Positions 24,400-36,109 of a stretch of DNA of 64,000 bases are shown here, piece after piece; position 1 is the first letter of the stretch, and the number at the start of each line of letters is the position of its first letter. The notes under the pieces were generated by a model. It did not search any database. It had not been told where the DNA came from and worked only from the letters and a program-made list of their open reading frames with translations. The stretch covers positions 124,001 to 188,000 of the forward strand of contig JAVYIG010000318.1 of NCBI GenBank assembly GCA_035222895.1. The letters run 5' to 3'. The translations under genes and the position numbers were made by a program. The stretch is from Strongylocentrotus droebachiensis. Taxonomy: Eukaryota > Echinodermata > Echinoidea > Camarodonta > Strongylocentrotidae.

Positions 24400-27300
24400 A
24401 TGGACGCACGTCTTCAAATAGTTATCTTTCTAACCTTCATCGTTTCTAAGACATATGAGATAGCGTGTCTACTCGTTTTTAGAACCCGGAAATCCTCCCA
24501 GTCGTTGGTGAGAAAATAACACTTGCCTGCACCTTCACCCCTCCATCGAAATATCGCCAACTGTTTTGGATGGACAGGAATAACAATATCCTAGCTAGAT
24601 GTCCAGGAGTGGGATGCAGAAACGATCAGAATTTCTCAGATATGTCCAAGTACAGTCTGGTGGCAGATTCTTCGAACGGAAATATAACTATTAGGTATTT
24701 AACAGTGGATGACAGCGGCAATTATCGGTGCCTGGTTTTTACATCTAATGATACAATTGCAAGTGGAGTTGTAGTGAAGGTATTGTTATCAGGTAATGTA
24801 TTCTAACTTTTATCTGGATTACTTGACCTAGTTGTGATGTGTGCAAAATCAAAATGTAAATGATTCGAAATCATTACAACATTTGAACTTTGGAATAAAA
24901 CAGTCATGTCAGATGTATCGAGTTCAATTCTTGACAGAGAATAATCCAAACTATCGTCGTTTTTAGAAATAGTGATGATATTGTGGTATTTTTTATTTCG
25001 TTTATGTATATAACGGTCCTTGAATTAGGTCGACACCCAATTTTAAAATACCTATATTCCAGTTGTAACTGTATATATATATATATTATATACATATAAA
25101 ATTTGTTTAATTTCCAGCCAGACCTACATTGCTATCCATCATCGACGATAAGTGTGAGGATGGATACGAGAATGGAGCATCAGTGAGTATCACATTTGGG
25201 CGAACGCACAACCTAACATGTTTAGTCCAAGACGCTAGACCACCTGCAAAACTGGAGTGGCACGTTCCCGAAGAAGTACAGATTCAGCTAGACCATCAGT
25301 ATAACGCACTTCGTGGTGACGCTTACACCTCTGAAACAATTATTTCTGTAACTCCGTCCAGGGACGATGATGGAAAGATTTTCCGTTGTGTGGCTTCGCA
25401 CCAGGAGCTGGAGAATGGGCTTCAATCGTTCATCCGTTTAGATGTTCAAGGTGAATATCCATCATTGTTCGGTGTCGTATAAATATGCGTCTAAATATGA
25501 GCATTGTCTGAAATTGATGAAATATGCAATATCTCCTAAAACGTTTACCTCTCTTCTGTATTTCCTTCAGGTAGGGAATAATAAGAACGTCTTTAGAATC
25601 CATGATCCCTTCACCGCTAATAGTTCACCTTTTTATGAAAAATTAGCTGACTTTGTATGAACATTTTGATTCTGCCTTTCTATTTTCACTCAGTACCGCC
25701 AAGTGACCTTCAGCTTACCGCTTATGGATACCTAACTACCAATGCAACAGAGACAAGAAGTGTCAATGTCTTTGAGGACTCGGCAACATCATTCACCTGC
25801 AAGAGTGGAGGATCTCGCCCTACATCTCGTATATCATGGACCATTGGTTCTGAAGACGACCTGGGTAGCACGACCACTAAGTCTACCACGAATGAGGCCG
25901 ACCAAGGTTTACGTGGCACACAGTCTACTCTACATTTGATTCCAAAGAGGAGGCATCACAATAAACTGCTCCGATGTGTGGCATATGCTGGTATGAACCA
26001 ACGTCAATTAGAAGTGAGGCTAATCGTCTATGGTGAGTATTCGTAAGTTGCATTAACTATACCTCATCTTCTCTAATTCAAACAGAAAACCGAACAACAA
26101 CTAATTTGGACATTGATATATATCTGATGTAAAACTTTATATTTGAAATAACCGGGTGTACTAATACCATGCTTGTATATTATACAGAAACACATTTCAA
26201 AGAAGTAACAATATTATAAATTCTGTAGTGACATACCTTCGGGACAGCTAAAGTAATTTATATATCAAGATATTTGTTGTTGATTTAGGTGTAAAAATAT
26301 GGGGTATGTATACTTACGATACATAGGGCGTCGTTGACTTATATATCGGCAGGCATTAATTCTAATATCGCAATGTATGTGATATGTAAGTCACTGTGGA
26401 TTAATCTAAAAGGAAATAATGTAATAAACACATCTTGATCTTCAAGGACCACCAAACCGTCCCTACCTCAATGGAACAGGAGGTTTGCAGGCTCGAGTGT
26501 TGTCAAATGTGACTTGCACATCGAACAACGGCTACCCAGCACCAACTTTTCAATGGTACCTTGGATCAAAGAACGTCACCAAAGATTCTAAAACACAGCC
26601 ATCGAGGAATCGAAGTCTTCGACGGGATGCCACAAGTGTTTTCAATTTCACACCCACAGTAGACGATCATGGAAAACTCCTTGTCTGTCAAGTGTTTCAA
26701 CCAAACGCTGCATCCATAAAGTCATGGAGTGTCAGTGAGGTACTTCATGTTTTGTGTAAGTACAGTTTGATCAATTCATCATTGAGATCTCATAAAGAGG
26801 CAGGTACATTACATCGCCTCACCTCTACAAAAGGGCATTACCATCAATGTAATTACTTGGCGTTCGTGCCCTTTATGCAGTAAGTCGGTGATTATATTAA
26901 CCTTTACATATACATGTTTGGCTGCGACGAGGCTTGGGAACGACAGCACAACTATAACATTTGCATATTCTGGTAAATCTCTTACTATCAGACCAATGCG
27001 CATTTATGTAAAGGATCATGTCATATTGTTGAAATGACATATTGTCTAGTGCAGTACTGTGTCAGTGATGATCCCAGATGACAAATGATAAAGTATGATA
27101 CTGTTCCGATGTTATAACCTAGGTAATGAGATGATTACCCAGTAACAGGAAGTATCGAGTAATTTTCATGAATTTACTCGTTACGGGACATTAATGTGTT
27201 GACTTTGAGCATCGGTGATGGTTGAAGGGCTAATTACATGCACAACAATGCTCTGGTGAAAATTAAATTGAGTTTTATCTCGTCAAGGATACAGGGTTGA

Positions 27301-27622
27301 CATTTAGAGTTCGGTTTAAGGCATGTAACTTACAACCGTCAGTACTGCAGCACGATATGATACACAAATTAATTGGATTGATTGGATACTTTTGGGATTT
27401 TTTGGTAGCAAAATATGTTGAAGAGATTATTCCTTGGAACATGAAGTTTTCACCATCTTTTTTCCAGGGAGTCCAGATCCACCTTACTGGTTCATCGTCG
27501 ATCAAAACCAGACGACATCATCTACTCTCTTTGTTGCTTGGCTACCTGGAATCCCTGGTGGGTTTCAGCAACATATCACTCTGGTGCATAAAATGAGGGA
27601 TCTGGTATTATTTCTTCTTTGA
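24400..27622 (+). pseudogene. Gene D (type 2): Ig gene with broken first exon
   Basis: Exons by homology to F and H: 24400-24792 (signal peptide plus Ig1), 25118-25450 (Ig2), 25694-26032 (Ig3), 26447-26755 (Ig4), 27468-27622 (start of FN3, TGA). Ig2-Ig4 are fully open with intact splice sites. The first exon is 393 bp against 394 in H: a G is missing in the TATGAGATGAGC region of H (TATGAGATAGC here), which shifts the frame after the signal peptide, and a TGG seen in F has become TAG just upstream of Ig1. The Ig5 exon has lost its first half. The gene may be dead, or may use another start or acceptor (TTTTTAG at about 24482). Confidence 0.7.
26911..26972 (+). pseudogene. Remnant of the Ig5 exon of gene D
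   Basis: Only the last part of an Ig5 domain remains (YTCLAATRLGNDSTTITF), followed by a donor-like GGTAAATC as in F. The upstream half, with the first Cys and Trp, is not recognisable. Splicing from Ig4 straight to the FN3 exon would keep the frame, because all borders are phase 1. Confidence 0.6.
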
Positions 27623-29107
27623 CAGGAGCACACAATATTACAGATTTGTGAGAAACAGTAAAAGATTCACGTTGTTCTCCAAATACTATTCCTTATTTTT
27701 ATCTTAGAAAATACCTGTACAAATGCTCGTACCGTACGTAATTGAGGGAATGACTGCAGATATTTCCCTGAATTCTGCTAGGTATTTGTGCATGTATATT
27801 ATGATAGAATGTGTAGTTCTAGCAAACATGCTGTAAACGTGCGTTGTGTGCGCATGTGTTTTTGTTTATGAACGCATGAAAACAACTTGAGAATATTAAC
27901 CCAGGTTTGAAACGAGTCCTTCCATTTTAATGCAACCTATGTTTGTTGGTCTTATGAATCTATACATGCTCAACGTTAACATATTTATATTAAGTCCTAT
28001 GTATATACTCTTTGTTTTATGCATATGCATGAATTCATTGTAATAAAATAAATAATGTACTGTGCTTTTATATAGTGAGCAATCATCTTTCACTTTGATT
28101 TGTTCCTCAGGTATAAATAAGTAAAAATATATTTTGAGAGCATGAAATGTATTACATCTAGCTTAATATAAAACTGCTGGCCACTGTTGAAATATGATTT
28201 CTCAATGTTGTAATACTAGAAATTTCTATAGCGAAGAACCTTGATAGCCTCTCCCCGAGAAAGACAAGTTGTATAGCATACAATATTCATGATAAATATG
28301 TTAAGACACTGGCTATGCAAAAAAAACATAATTATGCTTATAACTAAAACGTTAACATAATTTTAGATTTAGGTTTTAAAGTCGTTTATTTAGAATGAAA
28401 TGGCTTTTCCCCAATTCTAGTGATGATCCTCATATTTATTTTTGTTTTCACTAAAGTAATTATGTCGCTAAGTCACTGTTTTACCTCTCTTTTTTTCTTT
28501 TGAGATTAAAATATTTTTTTCTTTTGAGGATACAGGCAATTAAGTAATTACATAATATGTTATCCATATAATGTCGTTATACCTCGACAATTCAAAACTT
28601 ATATGTTAATATTCATAGGCATGTATTGTGTATTAGCGATAACTCTACGACGGTGAATGGGGCAGTTTTAGTGACAAGTGTTTACACTATTCAAAATGAT
28701 TTTGTTATGATTTATGTTTTTAATGTCAATTAAGCATTGTCGCTGGAAATGATTATTTAAAAAAAATGATAATGTCTCGAGGACAAATCATGAATTTGTA
28801 TCTGTTTCATATCGCAAAGAACAATAAATAAGTAGTCATTTTTTATTAAATTAATTATTGGAAAATAGCTGTATGCCTATATATTGGTAAATAACCTAAT
28901 GAATACACCGCGCGCTAAAGGAAATAGCACACTCAATCATTTGGATGTGGACTTGGTTATTAAATCATTAAGAAGGTTCTTTATTTATCAGTCTATTCAT
29001 GGTATAACCACAAAACTAACCTTGATAAGCAATCAATTCCTGAATTATTCACATCGTACAAACTAATTAACACTAAATTATTGACAATAGTGTGGCGACA
29101 TAAATGC
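27623..29107. other. Spacer after gene D
   Basis: No gene seen. Scattered segments, for example around 27900-28020, align by eye with the spacer after gene H (57420-57540), showing that the spacers were copied along with the genes. Confidence 0.5.
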
Positions 29108-29348
29108 ATCCCTCCTGGAAAGAACACACTCATTCACACTCATTCACAGTGTGAATCACACTGTGAATCACAGTGTGCTCCACAATGTTAAATTGGGCGC
29201 GTTTTCACATTGTGGTTCACAGTGTGGATAACCGGAAAAGGAAAGAACACACTCATTCACACTCATTCACGATGTGAATCACCTGTGTTTCACACTGTGA
29301 TTCACAGGGTGAATGAGTGTGAATGAGTGTGTTCTTTCCAGCAGGGAT
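29108..29348. mobile_element. 241-bp palindromic MITE-like element
   Basis: Terminal inverted repeats of about 40 bp begin ATCCCTCCTGGAAAGAACAC at the left and end with the near-exact complement at the right. The TIR core (GGAAAGAACACACTC) recurs once more internally near 29240, and short GTGAATCACA-type palindromes fill the centre. No coding capacity. Confidence 0.7.
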
Positions 29349-30599
29349 TAAACCTAGGATAACGGGTTATTGTTGATAGACATTTTTTCACCTAAGTATA
29401 TTGCACGACAGAGTTATAATATCATCAATTATTAAACCAATTACTAAATAAATGAAAGCAAGAGGTGGAATCATTGTATCGTGCTCACATTCAATATCAA
29501 GTCGTTCAAAGGAGTTATGGGATTTTCTGTCTTTTTACCTTAAAATTGCATTCACGAGACAAATAAGGTAGGTGAGAGCATTTTTTAATAGCGCTCCATT
29601 TTTGCCAAAAAATTCGGAATAGGTTCGGACATTTCGCAATGTTCGAGAATGTAAAAACGATTACAAGGGAATAAGCCAGTCTTGGTTCATGTTTGATGAT
29701 AGTCTGATCAATCCTTTGACCAGACTCAATACCAGTTTTCCCGTCTTTCATCGAAGGTAGGCAGGCCCAATTCTTGATTATTGTTTGTTATTGGAACTTT
29801 AATTCAGTTATTTATTTACAGTTTTATTTACGCAGGATTGCCTTTTACTCGGTTAACTTCTATCCATTTTGGGTACTGCAAAATTAAAAAAGATCTTTAA
29901 AACATTTACACGCTTCATGATTACAAAAGGAACACATAAATAACACAAGAAACAAAAGTTATGATATGGAAGATGAATAAAATAAGAATAAATATTTTGA
30001 ACATAATATGTCAAGTGTAACTAAAGATATGGTATAATAAAAATATCCAACTTATAAATTAGTAAATTGTCCATGTACTGATTACTGCTGTTGAGAGGAA
30101 ATGAAGTAATGGATAAATGATAAAGACGGAGTGGAAGAGAAATAGAAAGAAAGAGAGAGAGAGAGGCAGGAGGGCAAAAATTGATTACGTAGGTATTACA
30201 GGAGACATGAGTCCGCTAAAGTGGATGTCCTAGAAGAGTGTACAAGTATGGTACAAAAGACACGAAAAAACGGAGAGGGGTAGAATAATGGAAAGAAAGA
30301 CAAGGAGGATCGGCGTGAAAGAAAGCAAGAAAGAAAGAGAGAGAAAGAGTGTATGTGAAAGAGATAAAGAGGGATCCTTTAAACCTGTACATGAATATAT
30401 ATTAATACTGTACGCTGTAATGTTTTTTGGGGATAGCACAAAAACGGTAATACCAAAGTCGCTTTAAACTATTTGATTTCTGGGTCATATCTCTGTTTGG
30501 CATTTAATTAATTCCATTGTTTCGACCTTAAGTACCGGAGATTTAGTTTACCACTCTCGTTAATAATATTACCTGTTTATTGACGGGAAGCAATGGTTC

Positions 30600-30960
30600 T
30601 TTTTATCGTCTTACGACCATAGGGTTTCGTGAAACGTTGGCATTAATACTGGGGGCCATACCATTAACACATTTTGAAACTTCGCTCACTCTATAAACCT
30701 GCCATCTTGAGTTAGTTTGTTTCCGTTGTAAGGCCTGACATAAATCTGGTATGGGGGTTCTTGGATGCGTTCTCAGGATCATTCTATCTTAAGAATCCAT
30801 CTGTACAGTTTGACAAGTATCACAATAGTCGGAAAGGCATTACGAGGGAGGTACATAGTAACTTAAACAAAACATTTGGAATTCATTGCTTTTCAGATAA
30901 TCTATGAAAAAAAAGATTCTGTGATCGTTTTCTTCGTCATAAAGTCAACATGGAACCTAT
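30600..30960 (-). mobile_element. LINE reverse-transcriptase remnant upstream of gene E
   Basis: Minus-strand translation contains LLCTSLVMP and matches the longer remnant at 42077-42358 over several hundred bases. The copy is degraded, with no long open frame. Its presence at the same place before E and before G shows that it was in the ancestral duplication unit. A GA-rich simple repeat lies nearby at about 30130-30170 and 30300-30350. Confidence 0.6.
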
Positions 30961-31160
30961 ATGACATATTTTCGTCTAGAAAGAAAACTAAGTATTAACG
31001 AAAATGAGTAGTGAGTGACTGAAACACGATTAGATTTGGTATCACATGCACCAGATACCAATTGCTACAATTACATCAAAAGCATATGGAAAACTTTTAC
31101 AATGAATTTGTATTTCAATTTTCCAATTTAGAGTGATTTTGTCTCAATATCTAAATAGAA

Positions 31161-31291
31161 AGAGCGCCCTTCTTGTTTAAACGTTTACAACACACATCCT
31201 GTTATTCTTAATCGATGATTTGGTTAAGTTTGTGAAACTGATCGGTGTCAGAAGGACAAATTGACACTTGTTTCTCTTTTACGCTATAAAT
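31161..31291 (+). promoter_or_regulatory. Putative type 1 promoter block of gene E
   Basis: Starts AGAGCGCCCTTCTTG, contains GAAACTGA at 31234-31241 and GTGTCAGAAGG, and is followed by a TATAAAT at 31285-31291, about 150 bp before the start codon. Same arrangement as before C and G. Confidence 0.5.
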
Positions 31292-31436
31292 CACCAACGA
31301 TTCTTTCAAAGTATGGACTATTAGTTCAAAAGCATTTAAGCTTGTTGTACTGTTTGCTTGCGTTCATGATCATCGACAGAGTGCGTTATAAGCTCCTCAA
31401 ATAGATTTTCGAATGGCAACATTCGACTGCTGAATA

Positions 31437-34400
31437 ATGATGGCGATTTGTGCAAAAGTTCTTGTTTTTCTCGCCGCTATCATCTCCAAATCTGGTAAGT
31501 TTTATTTCATGATAACTTGACAAAATTCATTCGTACTTAGCCCAGGCAGAGATTTATGAAAATCTAACAACTTAAACATTTCAATGCACTATTAAACGAT
31601 TATCGTTGATTAATGTTTTCTAAAAACAGTGTCATAATCCGTTTTTATATCTCAAATCTCTTGATTTTAAGATGAAATTTAATAGATAGATGGAAGAAAA
31701 AAAACAAATCACAACGCTTGTATAGCAATTCCGATCATGGGCAACAAAATTGACTAACAAAGAATTTTAACGAAACACATCATTGTCGTGCATCTCGTTA
31801 TTGCTTTGGATACCAAGCAGGTATTAAAATCTAATCGGGTAAGTAAATCAATGAATTGGTAACACTGGGTCATCTTCTTGTATCTTTAATAGCTTTACCA
31901 AGGGTTGTATCTGATATGTGACGTAAATTATGTGGCAGTACGGGAGGACACGAACCCGTCCAGTGGTGAGAAACAATTAAAAGAAAGACAAAGTGAGAAC
32001 AGAGAGAAAATGTAAAAGGGAGAAATGGATAACGACGAGAAAAGAAGACACATAGGGTATCCCCCGCACCCTTCTACTTCAAAAATCGCGTTTCATTTTC
32101 TGAATATGTCCGGTGCCAACCCACCCATCCCCCACCCTCCTACCCCAGTCATTCAAGTACCCCTTCAGTAGGTGGAATCGCCCTACGTCACTTGTTGTTG
32201 ATGCATGTTGCTTGCAATGTACCAGATAACTTTCCTTCGGAATGTTATTCAATTCTACTCATACAGGATACCATGCATTTGAAGTATCTATTCAGACATT
32301 CGACTCACTTCCAGTCATTGGCGAGGATTTTACACTGGTCTGCACCTTCGAGCCGCAAACCAGATACAGGCGGGTATTGTGGACAAAAGGTAACAACGTC
32401 ATGGTGGCCTATCACTCTTGTTTGATGGATTCGGCTTGTACAGGGTCCAACGTTCCTTACCCATCGAAGTTCAGCTTGTTGACAGACACTGGCAGCGGAA
32501 GTTTAATAATACACAAACTTGACAGAAATGATAGCGACAACTACCATTGTACAGTATCCAGTTCAACCGTGGAAACGAATCCAGGATCAACTAGCATGCA
32601 AGTGACACCATTTTCACCAGGTATAGTATTCAGTATTATAAATTTACACAGCAAACATCAAGGAAAATATATTAATGTTAATGTTAATTCATTATGTATG
32701 AGTGTATTTTGTGGATTAAAATCTCAATCAAACGTCTGTTTTGTATATTGTTAGTAACACGATGCGAGGCTTTAAAACAAAGAGAAGTCTCACATGTTCA
32801 CGTATTATCAAAACTGCAGGTGATTTACTTGATTCATGCCTTTTATTTCATTATTCTACGAAGTATCATGACGATTGTCTCAATATATTTGGGACCAACT
32901 TTAACAACCTAATTACTCAAGAAATGAGCTTAAACGATTTCTTAAAGGAACTGTGTTAATGATTTCATGATGCTCCAGTGTTTAATTTGGAAGTGGCGCT
33001 CTTTGAAAGGCTGTTTTAGAGTAATGACTGATTACATCTGAAGAAGGTAAACTATCGGAGTGGAGAAGTAGAATTCGAAGCGACCTTTATTCATCGTGCC
33101 TCTTCTTTCCTCTGGCGCTAGCTCCGCCCTATAGGATCATTATTACTGATGGGAGATTGAGAGGTTATACCCCTAACAACGCCTCTGTAACGGTCATAGC
33201 TAGACAGCAACATGACATCACATGTGAAGCATACGGGGCAAGGCCTCCTGTAGTACTAGAATGGCGTTTACCAGATGGTGTAACTGTGGTTCTTCGGGAA
33301 CAGTCTGATGCCGTACAAGGCAACAGCTATGTCTCTCGGAAGGCTGCTACAATCACGCCCTCTAGGAATGATCAAGGAAAGAGTCTTTACTGTGTGGCAT
33401 CACATCCAGAACTACAGAATAATCTTCAACACTCAGTTCACCTGAATGTTCAAGGTAAGTGAACGTGCTAAGTACAAGGCGTTTAATCTTTTCGTTGTTA
33501 GGTGGTGCCAATGTCTTTAAAGAAGAGTACATGTCGTATTTTTGTTAATCTTTACGTCCTGCTCTACTCAGACCACAACATTTTAACAGTTTATGTGGCA
33601 AAATCTCAAGGAATATTTATGAATGTTCATTCGTGATATTCTACAAGTATATTCTTTATATCCACATGTACAAAACGTATAAATAAAAACTATCTCGTTC
33701 CTGTAAGATTTTGTTTGCGTTTCTTACATGATCTTGTGTGTTATTTGTTATTCTCATTCTCTTGTATTAAGTTCTACCCATTAGCATGTTACTTTTTCGA
33801 AACGGAGATAACAAGGAACACGGATCTGGGTCATCATTCATTTACGTTCAAGAAGATTCATCGACTTCGATCACTTGTAAAACTATTGGATCGTTGCCAG
33901 CGGTTGAACTATCATTGACTCTTCTTGGTGACACAGATAGTACTCCCGGTAACTCAAACCTGTCAAAGTATCCCAATGCTCTAGATGGAGCTTTCTTTGA
34001 CACCGAAAGTACTATCACAATACATTCACAAAGAAAGCACCATGGAATGTTCATTCAATGCTATGTTTCTCTGGACGGAGACTTTGTTCATGTACTATTA
34101 GCCAGGTTGATCGTTTACGGTAAGTATGGATTTTCAATATATCGGCATTTGATGTTCCTTGTAATATCCCCGGTGAGAAAAAGCATTGTTGTTATGGATT
34201 TAATCCCCTTTAAGGCCATATCTTCGCTACGAACATAACGAAAATTGTTTCATGTATGCCTCGTCATCTACCCAATTAAAAAGAATCACACATGAGGGGG
34301 AGGAAAAGTGAGAGCGCATTATTATGTTATCCAAATGACAATTTGACTCATTAAGGCTTTACCCATAACCACAAATTTCATGTCATTTTAAAGGCCCACC

Positions 34401-35459
34401 AGATAATGTTAAAATTACAACCTCCGATGATCTAAGTGATGGTGAGGAAACCAACGTAAGCTGCAGAGCTGTTAATGGATACCCTGCTCCGTATATCCAT
34501 TGGTACATCGGATCTAGAAATGTGACTCATGATTCGTCTCTAAAGTCTTCAGTGAATCAAGCTGATCGGTATGATGCTGAAAGTACCCTTATCATCATAC
34601 CAAAGAGGATTTATCATGGGACACCTCTTCTCTGTAATGCAGTTCAACCTACAACATCCTTTATGCAGGAAGTTCAACCCACAACACCCTCAATGTGGTC
34701 GGTGAATGATAGCATCGTTCTGAACATATTATGTGAGTATTCATTTTCGGTAAAACTTTTGATTAGGACATTACAATAAAGAATCTCCAAAAACTGCGTT
34801 AGATATTGATCTGTCTAAGCGTTCACGAACTATCCTCAAGAGTCTTCGTCTGCTTTCGCTTTTATTTTATTTAAATTCTACACTTTTGTTAGTTTAAGTA
34901 AATTTCTGGAAATGCTTTACACGTTCCATGTAAGTTGCTTGTTTTCCAACTGACACAGAATGCTATGGATGAAGACAAAGTAAAATTAATAGACTATAAT
35001 ATAATTTCTTCTCTTTTTGTCCTGCATGCATTGAAAAGTATCTTTACATCCTACCCCATCAACCTTAATTAACCTCCCCTGTCCTTTCTTCTTGTTCTAT
35101 TTTCTATCACCTCCACTCAAAACAAAATTCCAACATTATTTTTTAATCTAGACGGCCCAATTGTGTTCGTTTCTTCTCGACGTCTAACTTCAAATGGAGT
35201 ACATACAGGGTTCATGTTGACATGTACCTCCAACGCGAATCCTCCTGCTTTTATCTTCAAATGGTTCTGTAACGGCACAAAGTTGTCTGATGACTTCCGT
35301 ATTCTCTCCGAGACTATACAAGAAGGTGAAACGCTGTCTTCCAGTGAAAAATCGATTCGAAACCCCCGGTCCGAAGATCCGTGTGATTACAAATGCGTAG
35401 CAGTGTCAAGATATGCTTCCGGGAGTGCAGTCTTTAACTACACGTTGTCTCGTAAGTAG
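31437..35459 (+). CDS. Gene E (type 1): five-Ig protein
   Basis: Exons: 31437-31494 (signal peptide, MMAICAKVLVFLAA...), 32267-32620 (Ig1), 33122-33454 (Ig2), 33772-34119 (Ig3), 34394-34732 (Ig4), 35152-35451 (Ig5). All are phase 1. The FN3 relic downstream (about 35662-35745) has lost its AG acceptor (TTG in place of the CAG in G). If the Ig5 donor is not used, translation ends at once in the donor itself (CGT AAG TAG), giving 579 residues. Otherwise an unseen terminal exon is needed. Ig3 has Leu at the usual central Trp position. Ig4 carries a doubled QPTT...M segment that C has once. Predicted secreted; ligand unknown. Confidence 0.75.
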
Positions 35460-35661
35460 ACATGTGTTTCTCATAGTTTCGTTAGGTTCAATTGTCTGAT
35501 ACTCCATATTCATTTAACTAAATGGGGCTTGCTTTCAAATATACAAATTAAACTTATATCAATTAAACCATCTTATATTTCTCAATAATGATTTAAGTTA
35601 TTAAACTGAAGAACCTTACAAATTTGTGCTTTACAATTTACCACTCATTAACCTTAACACG

Positions 35662-35745
35662 TTGTTATTTTCGATCCACCTTCTTGGCTCATCGTCGACC
35701 AAAACCGAACGACATATTCAGCTCTCTGCGCTGCCTGGCAATTTA
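35662..35745 (+). pseudogene. FN3 exon relic behind gene E
   Basis: The sequence matches the FN3 start of G (WLIVDQN... then a CAAW-like core) but has no AG acceptor and breaks off. The spacer to the next gene is only about 350 bp, much shorter than C-D or G-H, so a deletion joined E to F. Confidence 0.55.
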
Positions 35746-36109
35746 GATTCAACATAAGGTTACGACACAATTGGTACTATCGAAAGTTCAGGGTAAAATG
35801 CTACTACATGTCATTGATTGACGGATAATATCAATTAATCATGTTTTGCCAAAAGTGCCAATTAAATTAAGTTGTTAAAACCCCTTTTCATTCATAACTG
35901 ACCATCACTACTTAAGTTCTTCAGAGAGATGAATCGCTTTCATTTTCGTAACGCAAGAACAAAAGTAAGCCATTAATCTCTGTGCCTATTCATTATGCCA
36001 ATAAAAACCCATATCGCTTCCTCCTCATTTTTTATCGGCAGATATTCTGGTTCATGACACAACGTCCCCAGTTTGAATTCATAGGGAGAGACAAACCGTG
36101 GATGACAAC

